From Microcystis panniformis FACHB-1757 (lineage in GTDB: Bacteria > Cyanobacteriota > Cyanobacteriia > Cyanobacteriales > Microcystaceae): DNA of 64,000 nucleotides. Below are positions 55,895 to 64,000 of the stretch, in pieces. The notes below the pieces were generated by a model. That model had not been told where the DNA came from, searched no databases, and saw only the letters and a list, made by a program, of their open reading frames with translations. Made by a program: the position numbers and the translations under genes. The stretch covers positions 4,650,001-4,714,000 of the forward strand of contig NZ_CP011339.1 in the NCBI RefSeq assembly GCF_001264245.1. Reading direction: 5' to 3'. Every line of letters begins with the position of its first letter. Position 1 is the first letter of the stretch.

Positions 55895-56022
55895 AGTACC
55901 TAGGCAAAATTAATTACACATATCCATCCCCGATCTTGCCTCTTGCCTCTTGCCTCTTGCCTCTTGCCTCTTGCCTCTTGCCTATCTTCACTTCACTAGG
56001 AAATTAATTTTGCACGACTACT
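55895..56022. mobile_element. MITE, AGTACCTAGG family, copy B with heptamer run
   Basis: 128 bp, same ends (AGTACCTAGGCAAAATTAA ... AATTTTGCACGACTACT) and TA flanks. The interior is replaced by seven or so CTTGCCT heptamers. Confidence 0.8.
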
Positions 56023-56071
56023 TATCGATATTAAAAAGCTTAATCAGCAAAAGTTTAAATGTACCACATAG

Positions 56072-56178
56072 GGCAATACCTCTCGGTTAAGGATTTTTTA
56101 GGGCTTCTCGCCTACGGGATCATAAGGGTTTCAGTCTCATTGTGAACGCACGAATGACGTTATCCGAGAAGTATTGCC
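56072..56178. mobile_element. 107-bp element with GGCAATAC ends
   Basis: GGCAATACCTCTCGGTTAA on the left and TTATCCGAGAAGTATTGCC on the right are inverted repeats with few mismatches. No gene inside. The target duplication is not clear. Confidence 0.6.
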
Positions 56179-56255
56179 ACACAGGGGTGAAAACCGCTAT
56201 AAATAAGAGAATTTTATCTGATTTTTTTCAAAATGAGGATTGCTGTCATAGAATA

Positions 56256-56346
56256 AGTAGTCATGCAAAATTAATTACCTGCCCGATCGAGCTAAAACCC
56301 TTACGGGGCAATGATCGTCATGTGTAAATAATTTTGCCTAGGTACT
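56256..56346. mobile_element. 91-bp MITE, AGTACCTAGG family, copy C (inverted)
   Basis: Exact reverse complement of copy A over all 91 bp, flanked by TA (56254-56255, 56347-56348). 56349-56540 beyond it shows no gene and should contain the promoter of the gene at 56541. Confidence 0.85.
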
Positions 56347-56540
56347 TACCTCATTAGGTTATACTTCACCTTGACGAGAAGGGCTTGAAGTTTTATAAAA
56401 AACAAAAACCGCCCCTGATACTTGTACATATTTATCAAGCTTTTTATATAATTCTTAATATTCATCTCGTTTTTGCCCTCCTCGGTTTTCTCGATCGAAT
56501 CGCTAAAATAATTAGAGGTTTTTGTTTTTGATGTCAGTCC

Positions 56541-57227
56541 ATGAGTGAACCCGTTACCCTTGAGGATATTTACCAGCTATTCCGCGCTTCGGCCGAGGAA
56601 TTTGATCGCCGTTTAAGGGAAAGCGATCTTCGTCGAGCGGAAATGGAACGTATCTTTGCCGAAGCGAAATTAGAAAACGAGCGCCGGGCTGCCGAACTTG
56701 AGCGCCAAGCTGCCGAAGCGAAATTAGAAAGCGATCGCCGGTCTGCTGAAGCCGAGCGCTCGATGGCAGAACTGAAACGCACCGTAGAACGAACCAGCAA
56801 AGCGGTAGATAGTCTCACCACTCGCTGGGGTCGATTTGTGGAGGAATTGGTAGAACCGGCGGTTTTACGGCTTTTTCAGGAAAAAGGCATTGATATTAAA
56901 GAAGTTTATCCCCGCGCTAGAGTCAAGCGTCAAGGTATCGCCATGGAAATTGATATCCTAGGGGTGGATGATACAGAACTCGTTTTAGTCGAATTACTAC
57001 CTAGATTTTCTCAAGATGATGTGGATGAATTTATTGAAAAATTGACTCGTTTTAAAATCGCTTTTCCCCATTATCAAAACTATCGAGCTTACGGTGCAGT
57101 GGCAGGAATTGAAATCAACGAGGGAATTGATCGCTATGCTTATAGAAAAGGTTTATTTGTGATTAAACCCTCTGGGGATACGGTGGCAATTATTAATGAT
57201 GCTGACTTTCAACCGAACACTTGGTAA
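56541..57227 (+). CDS. DUF3782/PD-(D/E)XK-like protein, copy 1, active-site residue lost
   Basis: A 228-aa protein with an N-terminal coiled coil (residues about 15-90, AEAKLENERRA-type units) and a C-terminal nuclease-like fold. The first acidic motif MEIDILGVDD (Glu136, Asp138) is kept. The second, normally E-x-K, reads VELLPRF (Glu151, Leu153), whereas the neighbour copy has VECKSRL. The catalytic Lys is therefore gone, so this copy is probably inactive as a nuclease and may regulate or dimerise with copy 2. It was produced by tandem duplication; 68 bp with a MITE scrap lie between the copies. Confidence 0.8.
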   Translation: MSEPVTLEDIYQLFRASAEEFDRRLRESDLRRAEMERIFAEAKLENERRAAELERQAAEAKLESDRRSAEAERSMAELKRTVERTSKAVDSLTTRWGRFVEELVEPAVLRLFQEKGIDIKEVYPRARVKRQGIAMEIDILGVDDTELVLVELLPRFSQDDVDEFIEKLTRFKIAFPHYQNYRAYGAVAGIEINEGIDRYAYRKGLFVIKPSGDTVAIINDADFQPNTW

Positions 57228-57295
57228 AGAGATATAATTAGGCATTATTAGGTAGGTGTTAAATCCCCCCGTCTATCGACACCCCCTGTCAGTCC

Positions 57296-58081
57296 ATGAG
57301 TGAACCCGTTACCCTTGAGGATATTTACCAGCTATTCCGCGCTTCCGCCGAGGAGTTTGATCGCCGTTTAAGGGAAAGCGATCTTCGTCGAGCGGAAATG
57401 GAGCGTATCTTTGCCGAAGCGAAATTAGAAAACGAGCGCCGTGCCGCCGAAGCGAAATTAGAAAACGAGCGCCGTGCCGCCGAAGCGAAATTAGAAAACG
57501 AGCGCCGGGCTGCCGAAGCGAAATTAGAAAACGAGCGCCGGGCTGCCGAACTTGAGCGCCAAGCTGCCGAAGCAAAATTAGAAAGCGATCGCCGGTCTGC
57601 TGAAGCCGAGCGCTCGATGGCAGAACTGAAACGCACCGTAGAACGAACCAGCAAAGCGGTAGATAGTCTCACCACTCGCTGGGGTCGATTTGTGGAGGAA
57701 TTGGTAGAACCGGCAGTTTTACGGCTTTTTCAGGAGAAAGGCATTGATATTAAGGAAGTTTATCCCCGCGCTAGAGTCAAGCGTCAAGGCATCGCCATGG
57801 AAATTGATATCCTAGGGGTGGATGATACCGATCTCGTGGTGGTGGAATGTAAATCGAGATTATCTCAAGATGATGTAGATGAATTTATCGAAAAATTGAC
57901 TCGTTTTAAAATCGCTTTTCCCCATTACAAAAACTATCGAGCTTACGGTGCAGTGGCAGGAATTGAAATCAACGAGGGAATCGATCGCTATGCTTATAAA
58001 AAAGGTTTATTTGTGATTAAACCCTCTGGGGATACGGTGGCTATTATTAATGATGCTAACTTTCAACCGAACACTTGGTAA
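57296..58081 (+). CDS. DUF3782/PD-(D/E)XK-like protein, copy 2, intact
   Basis: A 261-aa tandem paralogue of the preceding gene. The nuclease-like motifs are complete: Glu169-x-Asp171 (MEIDILG) and Glu184-x-Lys186 (VVECKSRL). The N-terminal coiled coil is longer because an 11-residue unit AEAKLENERRA (33 bp) occurs four times rather than once. The family has no established function but belongs to the restriction-endonuclease-like superfamily. A Trypco1-type gene follows after 88 bp, so it may belong to the conflict-system cluster. Confidence 0.82.
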   Translation: MSEPVTLEDIYQLFRASAEEFDRRLRESDLRRAEMERIFAEAKLENERRAAEAKLENERRAAEAKLENERRAAEAKLENERRAAELERQAAEAKLESDRRSAEAERSMAELKRTVERTSKAVDSLTTRWGRFVEELVEPAVLRLFQEKGIDIKEVYPRARVKRQGIAMEIDILGVDDTDLVVVECKSRLSQDDVDEFIEKLTRFKIAFPHYKNYRAYGAVAGIEINEGIDRYAYKKGLFVIKPSGDTVAIINDANFQPNTW

Positions 58082-58169
58082 AGAGATATAATTAGGCAGG
58101 AGAGCAAAAAGATGGAGTTGTGATAGATTAAGTCTAGACAACCGCAATAAAATAAACAGGAGAATTTTT

Positions 58170-58529
58170 ATGACTCGTTTAGTGGAATTTACCTCAGAAG
58201 AGGGGACTATTTACATTGAGGTGGATGAAAAGTTACCCTTACCCAAACCGAAACCAGAAGATGAACTTATTAGTCTAACAGATGAAATAGCTGTTAAAGC
58301 CGCTCAGTCTTTTGAAGACGCATTAAATGGCATAAAACCCGTGGCAAATGCCATAATTAATAAGGTTAAAAGTTTGAATGAACCGGCCGATCAGGTAGAG
58401 GTCAAGTTTGGGATAAAAATGACTGTTGGACTAGGGGCTATTATTGCATCTGGCAGCGCCGATGTTAACTATGAAATTACCCTAAAATGGGATAACAAGG
58501 AAAAAAATAAGCAATCATCTACTCAATGA
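58170..58529 (+). CDS. Trypsin-co-occurring (Trypco1/CU044_2847-like) small protein
   Basis: A 119-aa protein (MTRLVEFTSEEGTIYIEVDE ... AAQSFEDALNGIKPVANAII ... VEVKFGIKMTVGLGAIIASG). This pattern, a beta strand pair, a helix carrying AxSFEDAL and a strand with VKFGIKM, is that of the family that occurs beside trypsin-like proteases in conflict systems. AGGAG stands before the ATG. It is 17 bp from the protease gene and probably forms one complex or regulatory unit with it. Confidence 0.8.
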   Translation: MTRLVEFTSEEGTIYIEVDEKLPLPKPKPEDELISLTDEIAVKAAQSFEDALNGIKPVANAIINKVKSLNEPADQVEVKFGIKMTVGLGAIIASGSADVNYEITLKWDNKEKNKQSSTQ

Positions 58530-58546
58530 GGACTTAGATAAAAATA

Positions 58547-60523
58547 ATGGTTGCATCTCTAGAATTTTCTGTGGTTAGAATTTATAAGCAACGACAAAAT
58601 AAAGATGATAAAATAGAAATTGTTGGGGCAGGATTTCTAATATCATCAGAATACTTGATTACCTGCGCTCATGTTGTTAATAAATCATTAAAACTAGAAG
58701 TGACATCTCCTGAGAAACCCACTGATATTATTGAGTGTGATTCTCCTATCATTGCATCGGGTACATCTTTAGAAGCAACCGTAGAAGTTTGGCATCCAGT
58801 TAAATTTAACAGCCATGATCCGCAAGATATTGCTATCTTAAGATTAAAATATTCAGTTCCTTCACAAGCTCAACCAGTTTCTTTAATTACCTCTGAAATA
58901 GGAGATTTATCTGATCATAATTATAAAGCTTATGGTTTTTCCAGAAACGAAGGTGTCTGGTCTGATGGTAAGATAATAGGTCATATTGCTAACAACAAAA
59001 TTCAGATAGAAGATACTAAAAGCACAGGATATGCTGTAGAAGGTGGGTTTAGTGGGACAGCTATCTGGGATGAGCAATTGGGGGGAGTAGTGGGGATGGC
59101 AGTAATGGCTGATAAGGAAAAAATGTTTGCAAAATCTGCATTTTTTATTCCTACTAATGTTCTTTTAAAAGCTTGGAAGAAGTTGCTAGATATAGCACAA
59201 ATAGCAGGAAAAATTCCTGAGATTATCTCCTCGATTAGATGTATATTTGAAAACAAGAGTTATCAAGATCAACTTAATACAGCTTATGAAAATTTAGTAA
59301 TTGAAGTGAGGGATCATTTAGTGGATTTACCTAGAAAAATTCCTTCCTCTTGGTCTGATTTTATAGAAATACTCTATCAATTAGATGAAAGACATTTTAC
59401 CTATACTTCTCAATCAAAATTTTCTTGGTTAGAAATATTTATTGGCTATTTAATCATTCAGTTAAACTTAACAGATGCTCTGGCAAAGTTATTAAAAGAA
59501 TGGCTAAAAAAATATCAAACCAAATGGGAAGTTTTAATCAATACTTTAGAAAATAATCTTAATCATCGCTCACAAAATATCGCTCAAAAATCAACAGACA
59601 AAAATCCCTGCTTATTTGTTACCCTTACAGAGGAAAACAAATCTTTAATGCTGAGAGCTTGGATTGTTAAAGATATCAACAATTATCATCCCACAGAAAA
59701 AGAACCTCAAAAACGTGGAGAATATCAATCTTTAACACCCAATGAAGGAATAAGTCTGGGTAATCATCTCCAAGAAAATGAATTGATTAATCACCTAAAA
59801 AAATTTAAACGAGAATCAGAAAATATCTGTCAATCTTCCCTAGAAAAAGTTCAATTTTTTCTTCCCTATAGATTTATTGAAAAAGAGATTAAACCGATTG
59901 ATTTATTTTCAATTGATGAAGTGGCAACAGCTACAGGCTGCGATCCTCATCATTGGGGAGTCGATCATGAGATAATCATGAGATTTTCAGAACGAATAAC
60001 AGCCGAAAATATCAACAATCAACAAACCTATTTATGGATCAAAAAATGCCAACTTTTTCGGAATATACAGCAGCAAAATCTCACCCAAATTTTAAAGTGT
60101 GAAGAAGAAATCAAAAAACTGATCGAATCAAACAATCAGCAAACAGTTATTTTTAAAAAACCTCTGGCAAATAATGACCATCCGAATAAAATACTCAAAT
60201 ATCATAAATTTAACAATGTTATCGGTTCAAGGTTAACTAATCTCAGTCAAGAAAACTCCTTAGAGTTAAAAAATATTCTAGCCATTTTATACGAGACTGG
60301 AATCCCTTTATCTCTGTGGATACGACCCGATGCTAACCAAGAACTTAACTGTCAGGAAAAATTAGACCCTATCTGTCAATGTCCACTAGAGAAATTACCA
60401 GAAATAATTAAAAATAGACGTTCTGCGGCTTGGTTAGAAGATAATCATATTGGGAATCATTTATCATTACTTTGGGATGACTACCAGCTTGTTCCCCCCA
60501 ACTATCCACTTTTGATGCCATAA
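58547..60523 (+). CDS. Trypsin-like protease fused to a VMAP-type C-terminal region
   Basis: A 658-aa protein. Residues 1-215 are a trypsin-like peptidase with the triad His42 (TCAHVV), Asp94 (DPQDIAIL) and Ser169 (GGFSGTAI). A helical linker with effector-associated-domain-like sequence follows (about 225-330). The C-terminal part (about 350-658: KNPCLFVTLTEENKSLMLRAWIV, LEKVQFFLPYRFIEKEI, ISLGNHLQENELI, NRRSAAWLEDNHIGNHLSLLWDD) matches the vWA-MoxR-associated protein (VMAP) C-terminal domain. In the VMAP ternary model this is the effector switched by the MoxR/vWA pair. Substrate unknown. The MoxR gene follows 8 bp later. Confidence 0.78.
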   Translation: MVASLEFSVVRIYKQRQNKDDKIEIVGAGFLISSEYLITCAHVVNKSLKLEVTSPEKPTDIIECDSPIIASGTSLEATVEVWHPVKFNSHDPQDIAILRLKYSVPSQAQPVSLITSEIGDLSDHNYKAYGFSRNEGVWSDGKIIGHIANNKIQIEDTKSTGYAVEGGFSGTAIWDEQLGGVVGMAVMADKEKMFAKSAFFIPTNVLLKAWKKLLDIAQIAGKIPEIISSIRCIFENKSYQDQLNTAYENLVIEVRDHLVDLPRKIPSSWSDFIEILYQLDERHFTYTSQSKFSWLEIFIGYLIIQLNLTDALAKLLKEWLKKYQTKWEVLINTLENNLNHRSQNIAQKSTDKNPCLFVTLTEENKSLMLRAWIVKDINNYHPTEKEPQKRGEYQSLTPNEGISLGNHLQENELINHLKKFKRESENICQSSLEKVQFFLPYRFIEKEIKPIDLFSIDEVATATGCDPHHWGVDHEIIMRFSERITAENINNQQTYLWIKKCQLFRNIQQQNLTQILKCEEEIKKLIESNNQQTVIFKKPLANNDHPNKILKYHKFNNVIGSRLTNLSQENSLELKNILAILYETGIPLSLWIRPDANQELNCQEKLDPICQCPLEKLPEIIKNRRSAAWLEDNHIGNHLSLLWDDYQLVPPNYPLLMP

Positions 60524-60531
60524 ATTGAATC

Positions 60532-61551
60532 ATGAAAGACTGGAAAATTTTTAAAGGAAATCAGGCTCCCACAGACGCTTGGACATTACCAGACCCTCCC
60601 AGCTGGCGACCTTTTGGCAAAGAAAAGCAACCGGGAGAAAGTCGTCGTAAGCATCGGGGAGAAACCTTTCTAGTGCGCGACGAAGAAATTAAAATGGTCA
60701 ATGCAGCCTTGTATTTACGGCGACCTTTATTAGTAACTGGCAAACCAGGGACAGGAAAGTCATCTCTTGCCTATAAAGTCGCCCAGGAATTAAAATTAGG
60801 AGAAGTATTATACTGGCCGATTACCACCCATACTACCCTAAAAGACGGACTTTATAACTATGATGCGATCGGTCGATTACAGGAAGTTAAATTACTGGAA
60901 CGAGAGCAAAAAGAATTAACCCCAGAAGAACGAAAAGACCAATTAAAACAGATTGAAAAATATATTACCCTTGGACCCTTGGGAACCGCACTATTAGAGT
61001 CGGAAAAGCCAAGAGTACTGTTAATTGATGAAATTGATAAGAGTGATATCGATTTACCCAATGATTTACTCACCTTATTTGAAGAAGGACGCTTTGAAAT
61101 TCCCGAATTAGTTAGGCTAAAAGAAGAAGTCCGAAGGGTTGAAGTCCGCACTGCTTATACCGATACAACCGACGTTACCCAGAAAGATATAAAAACAACT
61201 GTAAAAGATGGTTTAGTTATCTGTAACGCTTTTCCTTTTGTGATTTTAACTAGCAATGGAGAACGAGACTTTCCCCCACCTTTTTTGCGTCGTTGTCTCC
61301 GTTTAACTATGAAAGAACCGGAAAAACCCGACTTAATTAAAATAATTGAGGCACATTTAGAAGAAACAATTGCTAATAATCCAGACATCGATAAACTTAT
61401 TGATAACTTCATTCAAAAGCGCAATTCACAAACCCTAGCCACGGATCAATTACTTAATGCTATTTTTATGGTCAAAAAAGGAGCTATATCAACTGAAGAT
61501 GACCTGATTAATCAACTTTTGAAAGATTTGGGGAGGGTAGAAGATGAGTGA
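60532..61551 (+). CDS. MoxR-type AAA+ ATPase of the VMAP system
   Basis: A 339-aa AAA+ ATPase. Walker A GKPGTGKS (70-77), Walker B LLIDEIDK (163-170) and the sensor segment FVILTSNGERDFPPPFLRR (about 235-253, including an Arg-finger-like RR) are all intact. An N-terminal SWRPFGKEKQPGESRRKHRGETF is typical of MoxR proteins in these ternary systems. It would use ATP to remodel the vWA partner and control the protease. Its last 8 bases overlap the start of the vWA-like gene, showing translational coupling. Confidence 0.9.
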   Translation: MKDWKIFKGNQAPTDAWTLPDPPSWRPFGKEKQPGESRRKHRGETFLVRDEEIKMVNAALYLRRPLLVTGKPGTGKSSLAYKVAQELKLGEVLYWPITTHTTLKDGLYNYDAIGRLQEVKLLEREQKELTPEERKDQLKQIEKYITLGPLGTALLESEKPRVLLIDEIDKSDIDLPNDLLTLFEEGRFEIPELVRLKEEVRRVEVRTAYTDTTDVTQKDIKTTVKDGLVICNAFPFVILTSNGERDFPPPFLRRCLRLTMKEPEKPDLIKIIEAHLEETIANNPDIDKLIDNFIQKRNSQTLATDQLLNAIFMVKKGAISTEDDLINQLLKDLGRVEDE

Positions 61552-64000
61552 ATCCCCATCCAATTCATCAATTAAAAAACTATTAGATTATCTAGAGCAA
61601 ACAGGACTACTAGAACAGTTACAACTCAGTGATGAAGATGTAGCTGATAGTATCTGGTTAGCCCTACAAATGGGAGTTGAAGACTTGCAATCAACGCCAA
61701 TATTTCCAGAAAATAAACAGCCAATAGATTCATCAACTTCTAATCAAATAGAGGAAAACTTAGAGGATATTCCAGAAGATACTCTATCAAAATCTCCACC
61801 AAATGTCGATGTTATTACCGAAGAATCTCTCCCCAAAGAAATAGAAAAAACTACCCCAATCCAAGACTTTCCTTTTCAAGTTCCTGCTGCTCCTGCACTA
61901 CAGACAGCACTCTTTATTAGTCGCGCTTTGCGTCCTTTCATGGGAAAAGTTCCCTCAGCAACTAAAACGATTTTAGATGAAGAAGCAACCGCTTCTTTTA
62001 TTGCAGAAAGGGATATTTGGCTACCCGTGACTAAACCCCAACCGGAACGCTGGTTAACCCTCGAATTAGTAGTAGAAGAATCTAGATCCTCTTTCATTTG
62101 GCGAGAATTAATTAATGAGTTACAAAATCTCTTAGAAAATCAAGGAGCATTTAAAACCGTCAGAGTTTGGCAACTATCAACCTCAAATAATCAAGAATTA
62201 CAGTTAGTAAGACGCAGAAAAAAAGGTAAACCGGGACAACGTTATCACCCCCATAAAGAACTTATTCATCCCAGGGGACGGGGATTAGTTTTGCTAGTAA
62301 GTGATTGTGTCTCTCCTCTCTGGCAAAAAGCCTTAATTCATCCTTGGTTAAAAGATTGGTCAGAAAAACAACCCACCGCTATTCTGCAACTTTTCCCCGA
62401 AAGATTATGGAATAGTACCCAACTAGGACGAGGACGTAAACTCTTCACCACTGCTTTAACTGCTGGTGTTCCCAATCCGAAATTAATCTTAAAAAATTAT
62501 CCCCAATGGCTACCGATTAACTGGCAAAATACCCTTCTTATTCCCGTAATCACTTTGGAAACAGAAGTCCTCAAACAATGGGCAAAAGTTGTCGCTGGTT
62601 CAGGTAATGCTCAGATTTCTGCCTTTTTATTTGATTTAGAATTTATTCAACAACAAATTATCGAAATTCCCCCTATATCCAGAGAGGAAAATAAGCAAGA
62701 CAGCGAAGATAAAAACAGCATTAAAAATAAGGCCGAGGCAATGGTCGAGCGATTTTTTGCCACCGCGTCAGAACCGGCCAAAAAACTAGCAAAAATGATG
62801 GCAGCTGCCCCGGTAAGTATGCAGGTGGTCAATCTTATTCGTAAAACTCTTTTAAACGAAGTGCGTCCCGTTCATGTGGCAGAATTTTATATGGGAGGTT
62901 TATTAAAACCGATTGTAGAAAATGAAGAAGGACAGTATCGAGTCTATGACTTTTTACCCGGGGTACGTCAAGTCTTAAATGATGCTATCGGTAGGCGACA
63001 AACTATCAAGGTACTCGATGCTATTTCCCAATATATTGCTGGGGAAATTAAAAGTCCTATCCGCAGTTTTGCCGCTTTATTAACCCTATTACCCACCTAT
63101 CCCCGAGAACAAAGAGAAAAAATTCTTCCCTTCGCTCAAGTCAGCATCGAAGTCTTACGCAATCTGGGGGGAGAATACGCAGAATTTGCCGAAGAAATCG
63201 CCGTTAATATCTCCAATCCCCTTCCAATCCCTCAATCCTCGCCACCTCCCTTAAAAACCTCTATCTTTGACGTTGCCACCATCGAAATCCTAGAAACCCG
63301 TACCTTTGAATTTACCCTGGCAACCATAGAACGTCAGTCTCAAAGTCGTTTTGAACCAGAAAAATGGGTAATCAAAAAGGAAAAAAGGCAAGCAGAAGGC
63401 ATTGTCGAAAAACTAGCCGAGGGAGTCGAATTGGAATTGATGGAAATCCCCGGCGGCACATTTATGATGGGAACTGAAGACAAGGAAATCAAAAGACTGG
63501 TGAAAAAATTTGGTCGGGATGGATTTAGACGAGAAAAACCCTCACACCGAGTAACCGTTTCCTCTTTCTACATGGGACGTTATCCTATCACCCAAGCTCA
63601 GTGGCAAGCTATCGCCGCAACCGCTAAAATAGCCATCGACCTAGAGACAAACCCTTCTCACTTTAAAGGGGATGAGCTACCCGTAGAAAGAGTCAACTGG
63701 TATCAAGCAACAGAATTCTGTAAACGACTATCAAGGGAAACAAAACGGGAGTATCGGCTACCGAGTGAGGCAGAATGGGAATATGCCTGTAGAGCGGGGA
63801 CAACAACCGCCTTTCACTTTGGGGAAACGATAACGGCAGATTTAGCTAACTATCGAGCTACTGAAACCTATGCCGATGAACCTAAAGGAGAATATCGAGA
63901 TAAAACAACCCCAGTGGGCTATTTTCAGGTAGCTAATGCCTTTGGGTTGTACGATATGCACGGCAATGTCTGGGAATGGTGTGCCGATACCCGGCACAAT
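61544..64000 (+). CDS. vWA-like protein with C-terminal formylglycine-generating-enzyme-like domain (cut by window edge)
   Basis: 819 codons are open from the ATG at 61544 to the last base; the end lies outside. Residues about 115-340 form a vWA-like domain (TALFISRALRP ... LTLELVVEESRSSFIW ... GLVLLVSDCVSPLWQKAL). The MIDAS position DxSxS reads E178-x-S-x-S182, so Glu replaces Asp. A helical region follows (about 360-560). From about residue 628 there is an FGE/sulfatase-modifying-factor domain (MEIPGGTFMMGTEDKE, RYPITQAQWQAI, VNWYQATEFCKRLS, YRLPSEAEWEYACRAGT, YDMHGNVWEWCAD). SAV_2336-type vWA proteins in VMAP systems have this form. The FGE domain may bind the effector or a ligand and not make formylglycine. 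Confidence 0.85.
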   Translation, partial: MSESPSNSSIKKLLDYLEQTGLLEQLQLSDEDVADSIWLALQMGVEDLQSTPIFPENKQPIDSSTSNQIEENLEDIPEDTLSKSPPNVDVITEESLPKEIEKTTPIQDFPFQVPAAPALQTALFISRALRPFMGKVPSATKTILDEEATASFIAERDIWLPVTKPQPERWLTLELVVEESRSSFIWRELINELQNLLENQGAFKTVRVWQLSTSNNQELQLVRRRKKGKPGQRYHPHKELIHPRGRGLVLLVSDCVSPLWQKALIHPWLKDWSEKQPTAILQLFPERLWNSTQLGRGRKLFTTALTAGVPNPKLILKNYPQWLPINWQNTLLIPVITLETEVLKQWAKVVAGSGNAQISAFLFDLEFIQQQIIEIPPISREENKQDSEDKNSIKNKAEAMVERFFATASEPAKKLAKMMAAAPVSMQVVNLIRKTLLNEVRPVHVAEFYMGGLLKPIVENEEGQYRVYDFLPGVRQVLNDAIGRRQTIKVLDAISQYIAGEIKSPIRSFAALLTLLPTYPREQREKILPFAQVSIEVLRNLGGEYAEFAEEIAVNISNPLPIPQSSPPPLKTSIFDVATIEILETRTFEFTLATIERQSQSRFEPEKWVIKKEKRQAEGIVEKLAEGVELELMEIPGGTFMMGTEDKEIKRLVKKFGRDGFRREKPSHRVTVSSFYMGRYPITQAQWQAIAATAKIAIDLETNPSHFKGDELPVERVNWYQATEFCKRLSRETKREYRLPSEAEWEYACRAGTTTAFHFGETITADLANYRATETYADEPKGEYRDKTTPVGYFQVANAFGLYDMHGNVWEWCADTRHN

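Noticed and set aside
57309..57675. Minus-strand ORFs opposite the DUF3782 copies
   Set aside because: Their repeats (RRSFSNFASA) are the reverse of the coiled-coil coding repeats and are shadows.

Overview
This window looks like a chromosome piece of a unicellular, bloom-type cyanobacterium, most probably Microcystis or a close relative. The evidence is frequent HIP1 octamers (GCGATCGC), cyanobacterial genes (HhoA-type protease, subtype I-D CRISPR-Cas, a PacS-like copper ATPase), heptanucleotide tandem repeats, and an exceptional load of insertion sequences, MITEs and Uma2 nucleases. The genus call is inference; no rRNA or tRNA gene was seen.

Layout. 1-2.9 kb: start of a Ser/Thr kinase (window-truncated), an exported protein and an HhoA/DegQ-type protease. 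2.9-4.25 kb: a solitary TnpB element with a likely omega RNA at its right end. 4.3-25 kb: a complete type I-D CRISPR-Cas locus. It has a divergent WYL-type regulator, then cas3', a HEPN/MNT toxin-antitoxin cluster, cas10d, csc2, csc1, Uma2, cas6, cas4, cas1, cas2 and an array of 69 repeats (hand count). The locus has been remodelled. A second HEPN/MNT pair has decayed, the csc1-Uma2-cas6 junction was tandemly duplicated, and two MITEs landed in it. Degenerate repeat-like sequences lie between cas3' and the toxin-antitoxin genes.

25-37 kb: accessory and housekeeping genes mixed with mobile DNA: LapA-domain protein, gpsA, a Nudix hydrolase, an IS4-type IS nested in a MITE, a MacA/MacB-like export pair separated by heptamer repeats, a TPR protein, vapBC and an HpnB-like glycosyltransferase. 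37-50 kb: mostly core genes (FAD oxidoreductase, SLH lipoprotein, copper P-type ATPase, hemE, an SDR protein, aroC, a GT4 glycosyltransferase, an asparagine-synthase-like protein). 49.5-56.5 kb: an accessory stretch with an IS30 remnant, two copies of a 429-bp element, a 66-unit heptamer array, three copies of a small MITE, a likely small RNA and several uncharacterised genes.

56.5-64 kb: two tandem PD-(D/E)XK-like (DUF3782-type) proteins, one lacking its active-site lysine, followed by a four-gene set: Trypco1-type small protein, trypsin-like protease fused to a large C-terminal region, MoxR AAA+ ATPase, and a vWA-like protein fused to a formylglycine-generating-enzyme-like domain that runs off the window. 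This matches the vWA-MoxR-VMAP class of predicted conflict systems. Together with the I-D CRISPR locus, the toxin-antitoxin modules and the Uma2 nucleases, it makes the window a dense defence and conflict region threaded through ordinary metabolism.
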